A stretch of 29,117 nt of DNA from Lingula anatina (GCF_001039355.2 NW_019773620.1:26639-55755); one strand, 5' to 3'; counted from the first letter of the stretch, positions 1-23,545 are shown. Notes: generated by a model from the letters alone, not told the origin. Numbers and translations are program-made.

Positions 1-300
1 CTTATCGTGTTATCGGTGCTGCATATATGCTGAAAAAAGTGAAAAAACAGCATAAATTCCCTAAAAGTGACCCGATCATGCTGATTTTCGAACTTGACCT
101 GCGTATTATGAATATTCATCAGTTCTGCAAGTTTCAAGTCAAAAGGTAAAATGGTTTTCCACTTATCGTGTTATCGGTAAAAGTGCACGGCGACGATGGC
201 GATGGCGACGACGGCGACGACAGACGCAGATGACAGCTATATGTACAGACACATCTGTGTCTGTACATAAAAAGTTCAACTGTGGTGGCATTTTAAAAGT
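1..300. repeat. Repetitive DNA in a PFAS intron: 17-bp repeated motif, GAC/GGC-rich block and perfect hairpin
   Basis: The motif cttatcgtgttatcggt occurs at 1-17 and again at 162-178, suggesting a tandem or nested unit of about 161 bases. After it comes a GC-rich trinucleotide-like block of gcgacgatg/gcgacgacg units (about 188-225). A perfect inverted repeat with 13-base arms follows at 240-269 (tatgtacagacac, 4-base loop, gtgtctgtacata). There is no coding exon here. It looks like part of a dispersed element in an intron, but the family was not identified. Confidence 0.55.
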
Positions 301-345
301 TGGAGAGAAATATTTGAATATGGCAGTGATAGTATTTGCTGTCCT

Positions 346-364
346 TTTCTCTCTCTCTCTCTCT
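346..364. repeat. (CT)n microsatellite
   Basis: An uninterrupted CT run inside the PFAS intron, left of the last visible exon. Confidence 0.85.
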
Positions 365-536
365 TCTTCACCAATAGATTCGAAGTTTTTTTTAGATGAT
401 ATGTCTTAAATCAATCTTTTGGCCAAAAAGGTGCATATTTGGGGAATTCATCTATCATCTACAAAAAAACTACCCACACTTCTATTTAGCCACATTCATG
501 TCTCATTCATGTCTGTCTTTCTGCCTGTAAGTTTAC

Positions 537-3500
537 CTGTGGGGAAGTTGTGTGTCTCTGCAGTGAGTAAGATGTGTCTGGTTATATCATCTTTGGCTAC
601 AAATCTGCTGGGTACACTGGTTTCTTCAGGGTACACAAGGTGCACTGGGAACCCCTTGATGGCACTGTTAACAGCAAAGAAAAGGTGAACTGTTATGAGA
701 GTACAAACAGTAAATAGTAAGTGCACATATGTCTTCAACAGTTTTAAGTACAGGAACTGACAAAATGTTCCTGATGTATGTATAAATATAAATTAATTTT
801 CAATTTGTATAAAAATACATTAAAAAATACCGTTATCCAGCATATATCATAGCATGTTTGTTCATAGATAAACATGCGCATCTTAAGTAATCACTTTGAC
901 AAAAAATAACTAAATTAAGTTAGCATTACTCAAGCATTATTTTATCTATTCATTTATTTTGTATACAGTAACATATAATATGAAATGATGCAAAAAAAAA
1001 ATAAAAAAACCAAAAAACAAGTAAACAAGTTAAGTACAATATTATTATTGGTTGTGACAGGTGCATTTAAAAAATGAAATCAAACAATATGAGTCTGCAA
1101 AATAAAAAAAAAAATAATAATAATAACAATAAATGCATTACTGACCTGCTGTTGTCATTAAACTTGATGACATTGTTAGGGTTGGACTGATCTTGTGTCT
1201 TCATAATCATGGAGAACAGAGAGTCAGGACATTCCTGGCCATCAACCACAATTCTGCCCTTGAAGAACCAGTGACGGCAGTGCTCACTGCAACACAGATT
1301 AACATGTAATTACTGGACACTCTGTCTTACAATCAGCTGAACAAATATATCAGACATGAGCCTAGGTTTAAAAAAAAAGCCTCTGAACAGATTTTTTGCA
1401 GATCTACCGGTAGACGAATCTCAGGAACCATCAGAATTTAATTAAAAAACGTTCCGCGTTTCCGCAGAAAAAGCTCATGTCCGATATATATGGTTTATTT
1501 ACATTTACCAAAACCATAGAAATAACAATGAAAAGGTTTGTCAGTACCTCTGCAACAAAATAAGGCCAACATTTGTGTGAGATAATGAACCAGAAATAGT
1601 TTACAAAGCACAAGAAAATGTTGTACTTGTGTCAGAGTGGAAGATTATGACTTATTTTACATTCAATGGTTTAAAAAATCCAATTATAAAGTAATACAAT
1701 TCTAAGGCTTATATGTTAACATCTCTATGCTTCTAGTCTAATCTAGTTTACCTGTTTGATTGAGCCAAGTCAAAGCATTCTACATTGGTGGGGTTACGTT
1801 TTACTTCTTCTTTGAACAATTTAGTATAATAGTCCAGGTCCCAGGCATCAAAGGCAAGACCTGCAGAAACACTACTAACAATAGAGTCAATATCTACTGT
1901 ATCATATTGGTCCTACAGAGTTAGATTGACTCAACTTGGCTGGAAACATGACCATAGTCTCTTGCCAAATATCAATAGACTATATGCAATAAATCAAAAA
2001 TTTTAAATAGGCATGCAATGCAGTACTTCATACAGCTAAAAATTAAAATTTCCTAGAAATTTTTGCTCTTTTTTGTTAATCACCAATTATACCATATCCC
2101 AAACTGTTCACAGATTTTTTATCCATACACTACAGTTTCAAGAACTAAGATTCTTCTTTACGAGTCTCTCTCATAATGGAGTTGGAGTCAGGTGAAATAA
2201 CTTGTGACAGTGAAAAATTTAAGAGCTGGTTTATAGTACAAAATTTCCTCAGTCAATGGTTATGGTTAGGGTATACCATAGTGACTAGTAGGGAGAATTT
2301 CTAATATTCCCAATTTATTAACTATGCACTTTACTGACAAAAATCAAGGAAAATGTTATCCAACCCATCTGTCCATCCTAGACCATTATTGCAATAAAGT
2401 GTAACTTTGGAGATTGACAGACCTTTCATTAAGAATGTGCATGTCCATAATTTTAATACACCTGGCTGTAGGGCTGCATCGAGGGGGGGGAGGGGGAATC
2501 TACTTTTTAAATAATTTTAAGTTGATACTTTTAAATATCCATGTGTAAAGACAGCTTTCCTTTATTGCTGACATGACATTAATTTTATTTTCAATTTCTA
2601 TAACCAAATCACAGGCAATGGCATGGCTATCTAGGGAATGGGGTCCCTGGGAGTAAGCTACTCTTCACAGCCTGGCAATGTGCAGAGATGTGCAATGGCT
2701 ACCCACAGGCACCACCTAGTTACTTTTAGTTTTGCTATATAAAACTGCACCATGCAGTGTGTGCCTTGAATAACAATTTGTCTCACACAGTGCCCTACCT
2801 AAATCTGAATTAACTTTTTCTAATGCTGCTCGGCCTTCTCCAATGACATCCACTTCATATACTGTCTCTGGCTTAACCTGTGCATTTAATGTAATATTTA
2901 TGCCATAAATCAATCCTAAAATCATCAGAAATGATGAGCAAAGAATTTATTGCAGTTCAGTATCAGTAAACAATTAATGCACAAACATAGTTTCAATGAT
3001 ATTGTTCTGCAGGAAAATGTGTTCTTTGTCCTAATTTAATTATGTGCAATTAGTCATGACTATACTACATAGACACAAACATTCACCCTGGATCAGCATG
3101 CAGAAAAAAAATTGAAAAAGAGACATTTGCAAAAAAGAAAGAAAAGTATATAAAACAAATTCTAGGAAAAAGCAATTAATACCTGCAAATCAAAACAGCT
3201 GATTGGTGATAAATACCGACACTGTGTCATAGGGTCATGAAGTCCTTCCACCAGGGTACTTTCCACATCTGCTGTTTTTAGGGGGGTGTCACCACCAGCT
3301 TTAGATGTGTCAATTTTGATGTAATATCTTGTTGAGTATTCTATACGTGTGATGTCTGTCAGTCCCACCGAGTGGCACATTGATACAGCATTGGTAGAGA
3401 AAGCTGTAGAGAAATTCAACCTGGAATATTAATAAATTTCCTCTGTGTAATTATCTAAAAACATGTTTGAAACAAAATAATTTTGAACACTGCCAACTGC

Positions 3501-4431
3501 TCCAGCTTTGCCATCTGCAATAAATGCCATTTTCTTGCATGGTTTTTGAGAGTATGCCCGATATATTTAAATAAATACCATATATACTACAAGGGTATAC
3601 ATAGAAATCAAGACCTTATCTCAATAAATATTTCCCACGTCTTGAAAATGTGATGGCTAATATCATCATTTTAATAATTATCTTCATATTGTTCATATCA
3701 TATATTATTTGCACATTCTATTGTTGGGTCATGGTCATTGTAAAAATAAATGCATCAGTACCAAAATAAATCAAGACACAAATAACAAACTAACGTAACA
3801 CGTACTAGTGCTTTATACCAGCCCTACCTTGGTCCTATCTCAATAAGAAATTCTCCCTCTGTGTCATGGATATCTGGCAGATAGCTCAAGGAGGCCAGCT
3901 TATCTTGCTCAAATGGGGTAGACAGTATCCATTCTAACTTTGCTCTGTCTGCCTTGGTCAAAACTGAAAATAATTAGAAAATATTTTAAACATTATAAAC
4001 TATTCTGAGTCAACAGCTGAAACTCAAATAGAAAGAATTTTCAATCAGTTAATAATTGATAAACCTAATAATTATTTAATATAGTAAACCTCTTAGATAA
4101 TCAGATAGGCTGTAATTTTTGGAAAAAAATTCCACATAAAATAAATTTTATAAATATTTTAAAAACTTAAATACAAAAGTTTCAATCTGTATCAATAAAA
4201 ACAATAATAAACCTCTTAATATAAATAAAAAACAAATAAATCAGAAAGGTTATTTATTATACTACAGTGCATATATTCCCTACCCTTTTCATCTACAACT
4301 TCCACATACAGACAAAACTCGGTCTTCACAGAGTCCAGTGAGACCGCTGGCAGTAGAGAGGACACTTTCTTGGTTGCACTGACATCATCGCCGCTCTGGC
4401 AGGGAGTACGATAAAATCGCAGGACTGGCAT
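537..4431 (-). CDS. PFAS: Phosphoribosylformylglycinamidine synthase, N-terminal part (7 coding exons, continues past left edge)
   Basis: PFAS catalyses the ATP- and glutamine-dependent conversion of FGAR to FGAM in cytosolic de novo purine synthesis. Coding exons in transcript order are 4431-4284, 3963-3828, 3420-3183, 2877-2799, 1860-1752, 1286-1146 and 664-537. All have AG acceptors and GT donors, and phases join without a break to give residues 1-327. The start ATG (4431) sits directly after an acceptor and begins MPVLRFYRTP, like vertebrate PFAS. Diagnostic stretches are IGPRLNFSTAFSTN (about 92-105), DVIGEGRAALEKVNSDLG, AFDAWDLDYYTKLF, DLAQSNSEHCRHWFFKG (about 231-247), SNPNNVIKF (271-279) and TAETHNFPTG (318-327), the start of the ATP-binding synthetase region. 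This covers the PurS-like N-terminal domain, the linker and the beginning of the first synthetase domain. The remaining two thirds, including the glutaminase domain, would lie beyond base 1. No frameshift or stop is seen in the part present. Confidence 0.96.
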
Positions 4432-4799
4432 CTGAAATAATGTTTTGTTTTATATCTGTCCACCAAGACATTCCTGTTTCTTTAAGGCCTGATAGAAATA
4501 ACATTACGTTATGCGTTATGTTCCAGCAATAAACAGTTAAAACCTGTGGTAATGACAAAGCAATCATTTCAGGTTCCCTTGTCTTCTATTTTGTGAAAAT
4601 ATCATGTAAGGCCGAAAACTGAGACAAAATAAAGTGGCTTTCACGTGGCTTGCAATGCGACCCTCTTTAATTTACTAAACAGACGCACTCGGTGACCTTA
4701 GTCGCCGGGTCCTATGTCGGCTACAAAATTATAAACAAACTTTTAAAAGATTAAAAAGATTAAGTCGGTTAAGGTTCTAGTGCTTAAATGGCACCTTAC

Positions 4800-4865
4800 C
4801 TTGTTGAAAAAATCGCAGCTTTCCTGTATATGTTTTGATTTGCGCAGTGCATTTATCACGCTACA
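4800..4865 (-). other. PFAS: Probable non-coding first exon of PFAS (5' UTR)
   Basis: A strong donor (AAG|GTAAGG on the minus strand, intron side 4799-4794) lies 370 bases upstream of the acceptor at the PFAS start codon. Splicing it there gives a good initiation context (A at -3, G at -1). The 5' limit is not visible; 4865 is only an estimate. The exon carries an upstream ATG at 4852-4850 whose frame overlaps the main start (see findings). Confidence 0.55.
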
Positions 4866-4887
4866 TGAAAACAAATCAGTCTGAACG

Positions 4888-4893
4888 CACGTG
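4888..4893. promoter_or_regulatory. E-box CACGTG in the presumed PFAS promoter
   Basis: A palindromic CACGTG lies just upstream of the probable PFAS first exon and is followed by a TTCCGG (ETS-like) hexamer at 4894-4899. A second CACGTG lies in the first intron at 4642-4647. Purine-synthesis genes, PFAS among them, are known MYC/MAX targets through E-boxes in mammals. A role here is inference from position. Confidence 0.4.
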
Positions 4894-5019
4894 TTCCGGT
4901 TTAGTACGCATGTGCATTGATAACAAGTAACAAGGGCCGGGGGAGGGGTATCGTGTGTGTGGAGAGGAGGAATGACTGCCCATCATTCTGTTCAATTTAT
5001 GTATGTTTTTAGATTTAAA

Positions 5020-5039
5020 GGGGAGGGGGGGGGGGGTGN
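5020..5039. other. Poly-G tract with an ambiguous base
   Basis: A G-rich run (ggggagggggggggggg) ends in tgN at 5039, the only ambiguous base noticed. The sulfotransferase frame loses homology exactly here, which suggests a sequencing or assembly break rather than a biological end. Confidence 0.8.
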
Positions 5040-5687
5040 TGGTACGATGTCTTCAACACCAAGCAGTCGTATTACATTCATGGCGTCAGTGTCAAGGTCT
5101 TCATGATGGACGATAACATCGTACATTACATGGCACGGCAAACAGAAGTCTTGGACCAATGCCCAGTGGCTATTTGTTGCTTTCTTATCCACTATAAACC
5201 GAAGAAAATCTGCGAACCCAATTTTATGTTCAATGTGTTTTTGGTAATGTTTGTTCAGATACAGTTTTATCTGTGGACCTAGCAGACCCAGCACTTGATC
5301 CTTGTACGCTGATATAATCCTTTCCATTGGGTGACGCACGACCAGAACTTTGAGATACGTCGCTAATCTCTTCTTGATGTTAATATCATCGTAAGAATCC
5401 AGTCGGGTATACGCGAAACCATCTGGTCGACGATTGAAAATATCTTGATTACCAGAAATATTAAGATGCCCAGAGATAACCTGATACACAAGTCGCCAGT
5501 TGCGACTTGCTGCTTTGAACAGTGGACATAAGATAAACTTGTTACGATCATCTACAAGAATCCATCTTCTACGTTCAAGACGACCTGAGGGTGCCTTTTT
5601 GAGACTGCGGCATCTGTCTTGTATCATGTGGTTCCTTTTGTTTATGATGGAAACCCACTCTCCCGAAACATTTTGCCAGTTAAAGTT
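5040..5687 (-). CDS. Carbohydrate sulfotransferase (HNK-1/CHST8-14 type), catalytic core exon, 3' end broken
   Basis: These Golgi type II membrane enzymes move sulfate from PAPS to glycan chains. The exon opens at an acceptor (TTTTTTTCAG before 5687) with NFNWQNVSGEW and reads open to 5040. The 5'-phosphosulfate-binding loop is CPLFKAASRNW (5528-5496), in place of the usual CxxPKxGxTNW form; the lysine is kept but its preceding proline is not. The 3'-phosphate-binding motif is VVRHPMERIISAYKDQ (5342-5295). The family's late motif is also present (HWALVQDFCLPCHVMYD, then an EDLDTDAMNVIRLLGV stretch). The reading frame then meets a cytosine tract and the N at 5039 and would add only a PPPP-rich tail, so the last roughly 50 residues expected for the family are absent. 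The exact subfamily and acceptor sugar cannot be assigned. Confidence 0.85.
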
Positions 5688-6047
5688 CTGAAAAAAATCA
5701 AAGAGAGCGCCATTTCAGCCATTTCTTTGTCAGCACGAGAAACCTATGCCAACATGTATAGATTATTTGAATTTCAAAACACATCAAATGGAAGATGACA
5801 TTAAAAATTGAAAAAAGGCACAGTTAAAACATTTAAAGACAGCCGGAATAACTACGTATGTACACATATATAGGCAGTGTAAATATTTTTTTATTTTAAA
5901 ACCCGCTGGTCAGGTCAATGTAATATTACCACTTTACTAAGAGTTCATGTTTATTGAGTTATATTTCTATCGACAATAAAGAATTGCCAATTAATTAGTC
6001 TCTCAGTGACAGACATCTCCGTACAAATAATATACCATATCAATTAA

Positions 6048-6411
6048 AGGGGTAACAGCTCATCATTTTAGTGCCAAAGTGCCATAAAACAGATTTTCTT
6101 GGGGTTAATGTCGATGTTCCCATAAGTACCAATGCTTTATGAATCCGTTCCGACATTGAATGTTAGTCGATTGTTTTTTTTTTCTTGTGTGTGTGTGTGT
6201 ATGTGTGTGTGTTTTGTAATAGTCCTTTAAAAGATTACTACGGCGGGTAGCCATATATGAAGATCCACGTGGTCAAAGGGCAAGCACAGATTTCAGAATA
6301 ATCGAGATAAGCGCCGTTTTTGGTGGTAAAATGGAATTTATTACATTTCTGTTGTTTAAAATGTATTTATTGTCGAACTTTGAATCTCATATTAAAAGAG
6401 TTGTTATCCCT
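6048..6411. mobile_element. Miniature inverted-repeat element, copy 1 (TTAA-flanked)
   Basis: Bounded by TTAA at 6044-6047 and 6412-6415. The left end AGGGGTAACAGCT is the imperfect inverted repeat of the right end AGTTGTTATCCCT. It is co-linear with a second copy at 21483-21826 and shares blocks such as ttcttggggttaa, ggcaagcacagat.tcagaataat and gccgtttttg.tggtaaaat. No transposase frame exists, so it is non-autonomous. It lies in the sulfotransferase intron and has gained a TG-rich microsatellite near 6189-6213. Confidence 0.75.
6178..6213. repeat. Poly-T followed by TG-rich microsatellite
   Basis: A T tract followed by an interrupted (TG)n tract inside miniature element copy 1. The matching place in copy 2 has only a short T-rich stretch, so the expansion followed insertion. 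Confidence 0.8.
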
Positions 6412-6868
6412 TTAAATATTATAGAAATACCTCCCATATCCGTTGATCTATGGTATCACGCTCTGCGTGTGGAATATATGGACTACTGGTATGGTTTAGT
6501 GAATTTCCATGTTTTGCTGAAATAAGAGTACCCGCACGTGTATACAGATCAGTTGTAAAATTGTCAGTTATCAATTACCATCGTAGATTTTAATTTTTAA
6601 ACATGGATATTCTTTAAATTAATAATTAAGGCAGCAAAGGTGTCAAATGTACAAATATAAAGCAGAGAATAATGATGACGACATAGGATATTTTGTCAAT
6701 TTTGATGCAATATTACATAAGGCCCAAAGAAGTATTGTGCTTGTCGCCAGGTCAAGTTATACTATAGTTCGTCAACATATAGATTTTGCAAACCAGATCT
6801 GTTCTCCTTAATTAAAGAAACATGTAATAGCCACTGACAACGTTTAACGTTGAGCAACAAAATTTTAC

Positions 6869-6900
6869 CGGGATTGCGCAAACTGCCAGAACATGAAAGA
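6869..6900 (-). CDS. Candidate 32-nt linking exon of the sulfotransferase
   Basis: It has a strong pyrimidine tract and acceptor (TTTTTTTCAG before 6900) and a donor CCG|GTAAAA. Entered in phase 1 it encodes VFHVLAVCAIP and leaves in phase 0, which is what is needed to join the anchor exon at 7290-7365 to the core exon ending at 5687. It is short, so chance agreement is possible. Confidence 0.28.
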
Positions 6901-7289
6901 CTGAAAAAAACAATTCAAATTTCTAGACTTGTCCTACGGGAGACTAAATGGTGATGATTGAAATGTACAAACTTTCAAGTGGATACAGCTGTTACAAAAT
7001 TAATCAGACTCTACCAGGCTTTACCTAACAAGAGGGCACCATTCAAAAATAAAACACCTCAATATAGCGAAGAGAGCTGCTTAAATGTGCCTAACATCGT
7101 TATACTTCATATATGTAGGTACATGTAGGTATTATTTTATGGGAATAAGAAGCCTACACTTCTGAAATAAAATCTGAATTGCCCGGTGTTGCGTTCATGA
7201 AATCAGTTACTGAATTCACGGAACAATTATCTCTGGAACAACAAAAATAAATGGAAATGGTTTATGTCACATCCGCCCGTCATAATTAC

Positions 7290-7365
7290 CTGTGAATATG
7301 ATCGTCCACCAGTACAAGATGGCACCACATATCGTCAATCCAACAAGTATTCTGGCAGCTTTCAT
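7290..7365 (-). CDS. Probable first coding exon of the sulfotransferase (signal anchor)
   Basis: On the minus strand an ATG at 7365 opens 25 codons with a short basic start (MKAAR) followed by an uninterrupted hydrophobic stretch (ILVGLTICGAILYWW and on), ending in phase 1 at the donor ACAG|GTAATT. A cytoplasmic stub plus transmembrane anchor is exactly what a Golgi sulfotransferase needs at its N-terminus, and the exon lies upstream on the same strand. Its phase does not join directly to the core exon (phase 0), so at least one exon is required between them. The link is by position and topology, not by homology. Confidence 0.5.
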
Positions 7366-9056
7366 CAGTTGCGTAAATGTGTTCCTTGCCAGGACAGAAA
7401 AGGTAGTCCTGGAAACTGCCACGTTAAATAAAAACACTCTCTTCTACAACTTGCACAGATGGTTCTGTAAACATGCAATAAAGCAATTATACCTGCATAT
7501 TTCAAGTACTATTTAAAGCAAGACTCTTTTAACTATTAATCGCCTGTAAAAGCAATCACTGGAAGACATGTGTGACAGATAATTAAAAAAAAAATTACAT
7601 TTTTCATTTGAGGTTTAGGCATGATGACGAATTTGCCATGAGGCTCTGCTACTGGCCAGTGAATATTTATGCATATAAGGACTAGTTACATCACGAGTCG
7701 TCCGCTGTATTCGACACACAGGAGCGTAATTATGTGTATATCGAGGCGCAGCTGCTCTTGCCTGTCGCATACAGAGGACGCAGAGCAGTTGTAACCGATT
7801 TAATCAATTATCCCACGTACGACAAACACTTCGAACAATAAGATAATTGCACTTGCATTTCACTTACAAGCACGCCTGTATTTTCATACACTTCGGCGCG
7901 TTCATCCTATTTGTTGGAAGCGCAAGCCGTGGAATAAGTCAGTTACAGCTACCAGTTCAACAACAGTACCAGACATCAACTGCATGCGACATACAAGAGC
8001 AAATCATATCTCCTCGATTTAATTACTTGATATATACACGTGTGCGCGTGAAGGCATGGGAGCTACGCAATTCCGAGTCTGACAATCAAAATGTAACATA
8101 AAAATGTCATTCCGAAAGTGACAGGACTACTGATAAAAATGCTCCATTAATCAATGACAAAAGTAAAGAAATTACCATTCCCAATGAAGTTAAATTTGCA
8201 ACATACTTTATTCTCAATTTGAAGCGATAACAAGGTTATCAGCCAGTTTTTCTCTCTCCATCTACATTCACCACCAATGGGTATTAAATGTAATATACAA
8301 AATCGTTTTTTACAACTATGACCAAATGTATTTAGCGATATAAAAATGAAAAGACAGGCTAATATATAAAACTGCAGCTTTTTCTACCTCTATAATTACA
8401 GGTAAGATGTGCAATTATGGGTTCAACCCAAGAAATAAAATCACGGATGATGCCAAGCAGTTCATCCATTTAAAATAAAGACTTTCAATCAAGATCATGA
8501 TATTATCAAAATAATTTCAATAACAGTGTTCAGAATAATTTCAACAACTAAGTGTTTTTGCCTGAAGTCTATAAAGAAGACAGCTAATTGTAACTCCCTT
8601 TCTGGGCAATAGAACTGATAGTTGTTCCCATGGTGTTGCATACCACAAACATAATCTTTTGTCATGAATGTTTTGCACATCAGCCAGGGTGCCCAAGTTT
8701 GGTGAAAATAACAACCTTAATCATCAACACCTTTCTACCTTTTTCAAGATATAAGCTGATCAAAGAAATTTAGTATCAAATGAACTTTGAATCACATGGT
8801 GTTGAACATGAACTGGCACCATACAATACTCATTGTTTGTCATTCGCTATTTAAGTGACAAACAGTCAAGAAAATATGTTTGTGCATGAAACTGACCACC
8901 TTAACATTATTTTGGTCCTGACTATTACAACCACAAAGTTACAGAGATGAAAGCTCTAAGAGTTCCAAAGTTTTCTACACAAATACTAAAGACTCTATTA
9001 AAACCAGTGTGTTTCATTCGTATAAAACTGGATTGGACAATCTTTTGTTTTTCACT
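7366..9056. other. Intergenic stretch between the sulfotransferase and the SUPT20H 3' end
   Basis: No coding gene is recognised on either strand. A locally GC-richer segment at about 7690-7790 follows a TATAAGG on the plus strand (about 7675) and may be a promoter or first exon, but no homology supports this. The non-ATG plus-strand frame at 7847-8101 has no recognisable domain. The rest is AT-rich and holds one member of a dispersed repeat at 8054-8125. Confidence 0.5.
8054..8125 (+). repeat. Dispersed repeat, copy A
   Basis: It starts ggcatgggagct.c.caattcc and continues through atcaaaatgta and gtcattc..gaagt. It matches copy B at 9170-9245 over about 70 bases in the same orientation. Both copies are preceded by TG/CG-alternating sequence. 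Confidence 0.65.
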
Positions 9057-9062
9057 TTTATT
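9057..9062 (-). terminator. Candidate polyadenylation signal AATAAA for SUPT20H
   Basis: TTTATT on the plus strand reads AATAAA on the minus strand, 260 bases downstream of the SUPT20H stop. AT-rich DNA makes chance hexamers common, so this is the nearest plausible signal rather than a proven one. Confidence 0.35.
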
Positions 9063-9169
9063 CTAATAAAAGTAATATATCTGCCCATTGGTATTTTATG
9101 AAGATACCATCTCCCTAAATACATTTTAATTTATATATCTGTGTGTGTGTGTGTTTAATTGTGTGTGCA

Positions 9170-9245
9170 GGCATGGGAGCTGCCCAATTCCAATTCTTTG
9201 TGACTATCAAAATGTACTATAAAAGTGTCATTCTGGAAGTCATGG
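9170..9245 (+). repeat. Dispersed repeat, copy B, in the presumed SUPT20H 3' UTR
   Basis: Same 70-base unit as 8054-8125, directly after a (TG)n run at about 9139-9170. It lies between the SUPT20H stop codon (9322) and the nearest polyadenylation hexamer, so it is probably transcribed in antisense orientation to its listed strand. Confidence 0.65.
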
Positions 9246-9321
9246 ATATGAGAATTTCTTTAAACATGAAAAAGACGGAAATGAGTGACTTGGTGTCAGT
9301 AAAACGGAAACTTTAAGACCG

Positions 9322-22388
<13,067 letters not shown>

Positions 22389-23545
22389 CTAATAAATAAT
22401 AAGCAATAAGAAACTTTGACATAGACCTCACTCAGGTAAACATTTTAGATAAAATATATGGCATTAATGGCCCTCTATTTAGTCTCAGTTTATATCATTA
22501 AAAAATCAACAGTCAAGTTTTGACATTTAGTGATGATACCATGATAAACTGTATGCTGTGCTCAAGAATTAGGCTTCTGCACACTATACTTTATTTACAA
22601 TCAACCAAATAAGACAAGATATACATAAAATGATACCCTTTTGCTCCAAGTCAGAAAGTGAATGGTGCACATCATCTACATGTCATAATGGTGATGGTTC
22701 TATTTGCAAGGCTCTGACCACAGTTATCTAACTAGCCATGACATGTAGTGATGTTTGGCAATAACGAGGCATTGTCTGTTCAACACCAGGCTATTAGTAC
22801 TAGTAGTATTACTATTATTGGTTTTTAAAACGAAAATGAAAATGTCTGCATTCTCGTTCTATAAACAACGCGATCGCTATTCTGATGAACCCGTGACACA
22901 CTCTGATTCACCACTAAGTAGTATCTAGAATTAGTACAGGGTATTAGAATTAATGCAGCTACCAAAAATGTCAAAGTTGATGTGGTAACTAACAATGTCG
23001 ATGGCAATGGTAAACAGTCTCCTCAGACTTCACTCCTGTTTCCGTACCTACTGTACCAAATAAACCATCTTTATGCTCCCAAATTGTAAGAGTCTCTCAT
23101 ACCCTACCTTTCTTGATAAATAAACTTTCGCTATCAAAGCATCTTTGTACAAAATCTAAAATACATGATTCGCTAGTCGCAAATCCGGTTTAATCCTGCC
23201 GAAGTTCTGTGGAGGCAACCATATTGAACATCAGTGACACCTGTCGGCAGGAAACAGATAACAAGAAAGAATTTGATTGGATTACAATATGACCTCATTA
23301 AAAGGCAATTTACAAGAATCCGCGTTAAAGATGAAAGCGCATGTTCTACATTCAGCAAAGGAAGCTGATACAAAGACAGAAATATATATCAGAAAATGGT
23401 AATCGTAATTTTGTAGGTGTCTTAAGCCCTATACAAATTGACTGAGCAAAGTCTAAGATTGGCTTAAGAAAGATTGTAGTCAGTCACTGAATTTATAATT
23501 AACAAACGGCATGAATAAAACAAGAACCCCACTGTGGAGCCTTTG

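Noticed and set aside
1431-1613. Minus-strand 60-codon frame in a PFAS intron
   Set aside because: AT-rich chance frame. PFAS residues are continuous across the exons on either side, so no exon is needed here.
6331-6525. Plus-strand frame of 64 codons
   Set aside because: It starts inside miniature element copy 1 and runs out into flanking intron; no homology, and not open in copy 2.
6838-6852. Perfect 15-base inverted repeat CAACGTTTAACGTTG
   Set aside because: Isolated, short, and without a matching partner or regulatory context; likely chance in AT-rich DNA.
7847-8101. Plus-strand frame of 84 codons with a hydrophobic start
   Set aside because: It begins at a TTG rather than ATG, its end overlaps dispersed repeat copy A, and no family is recognised. 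Kept only as part of the intergenic note.
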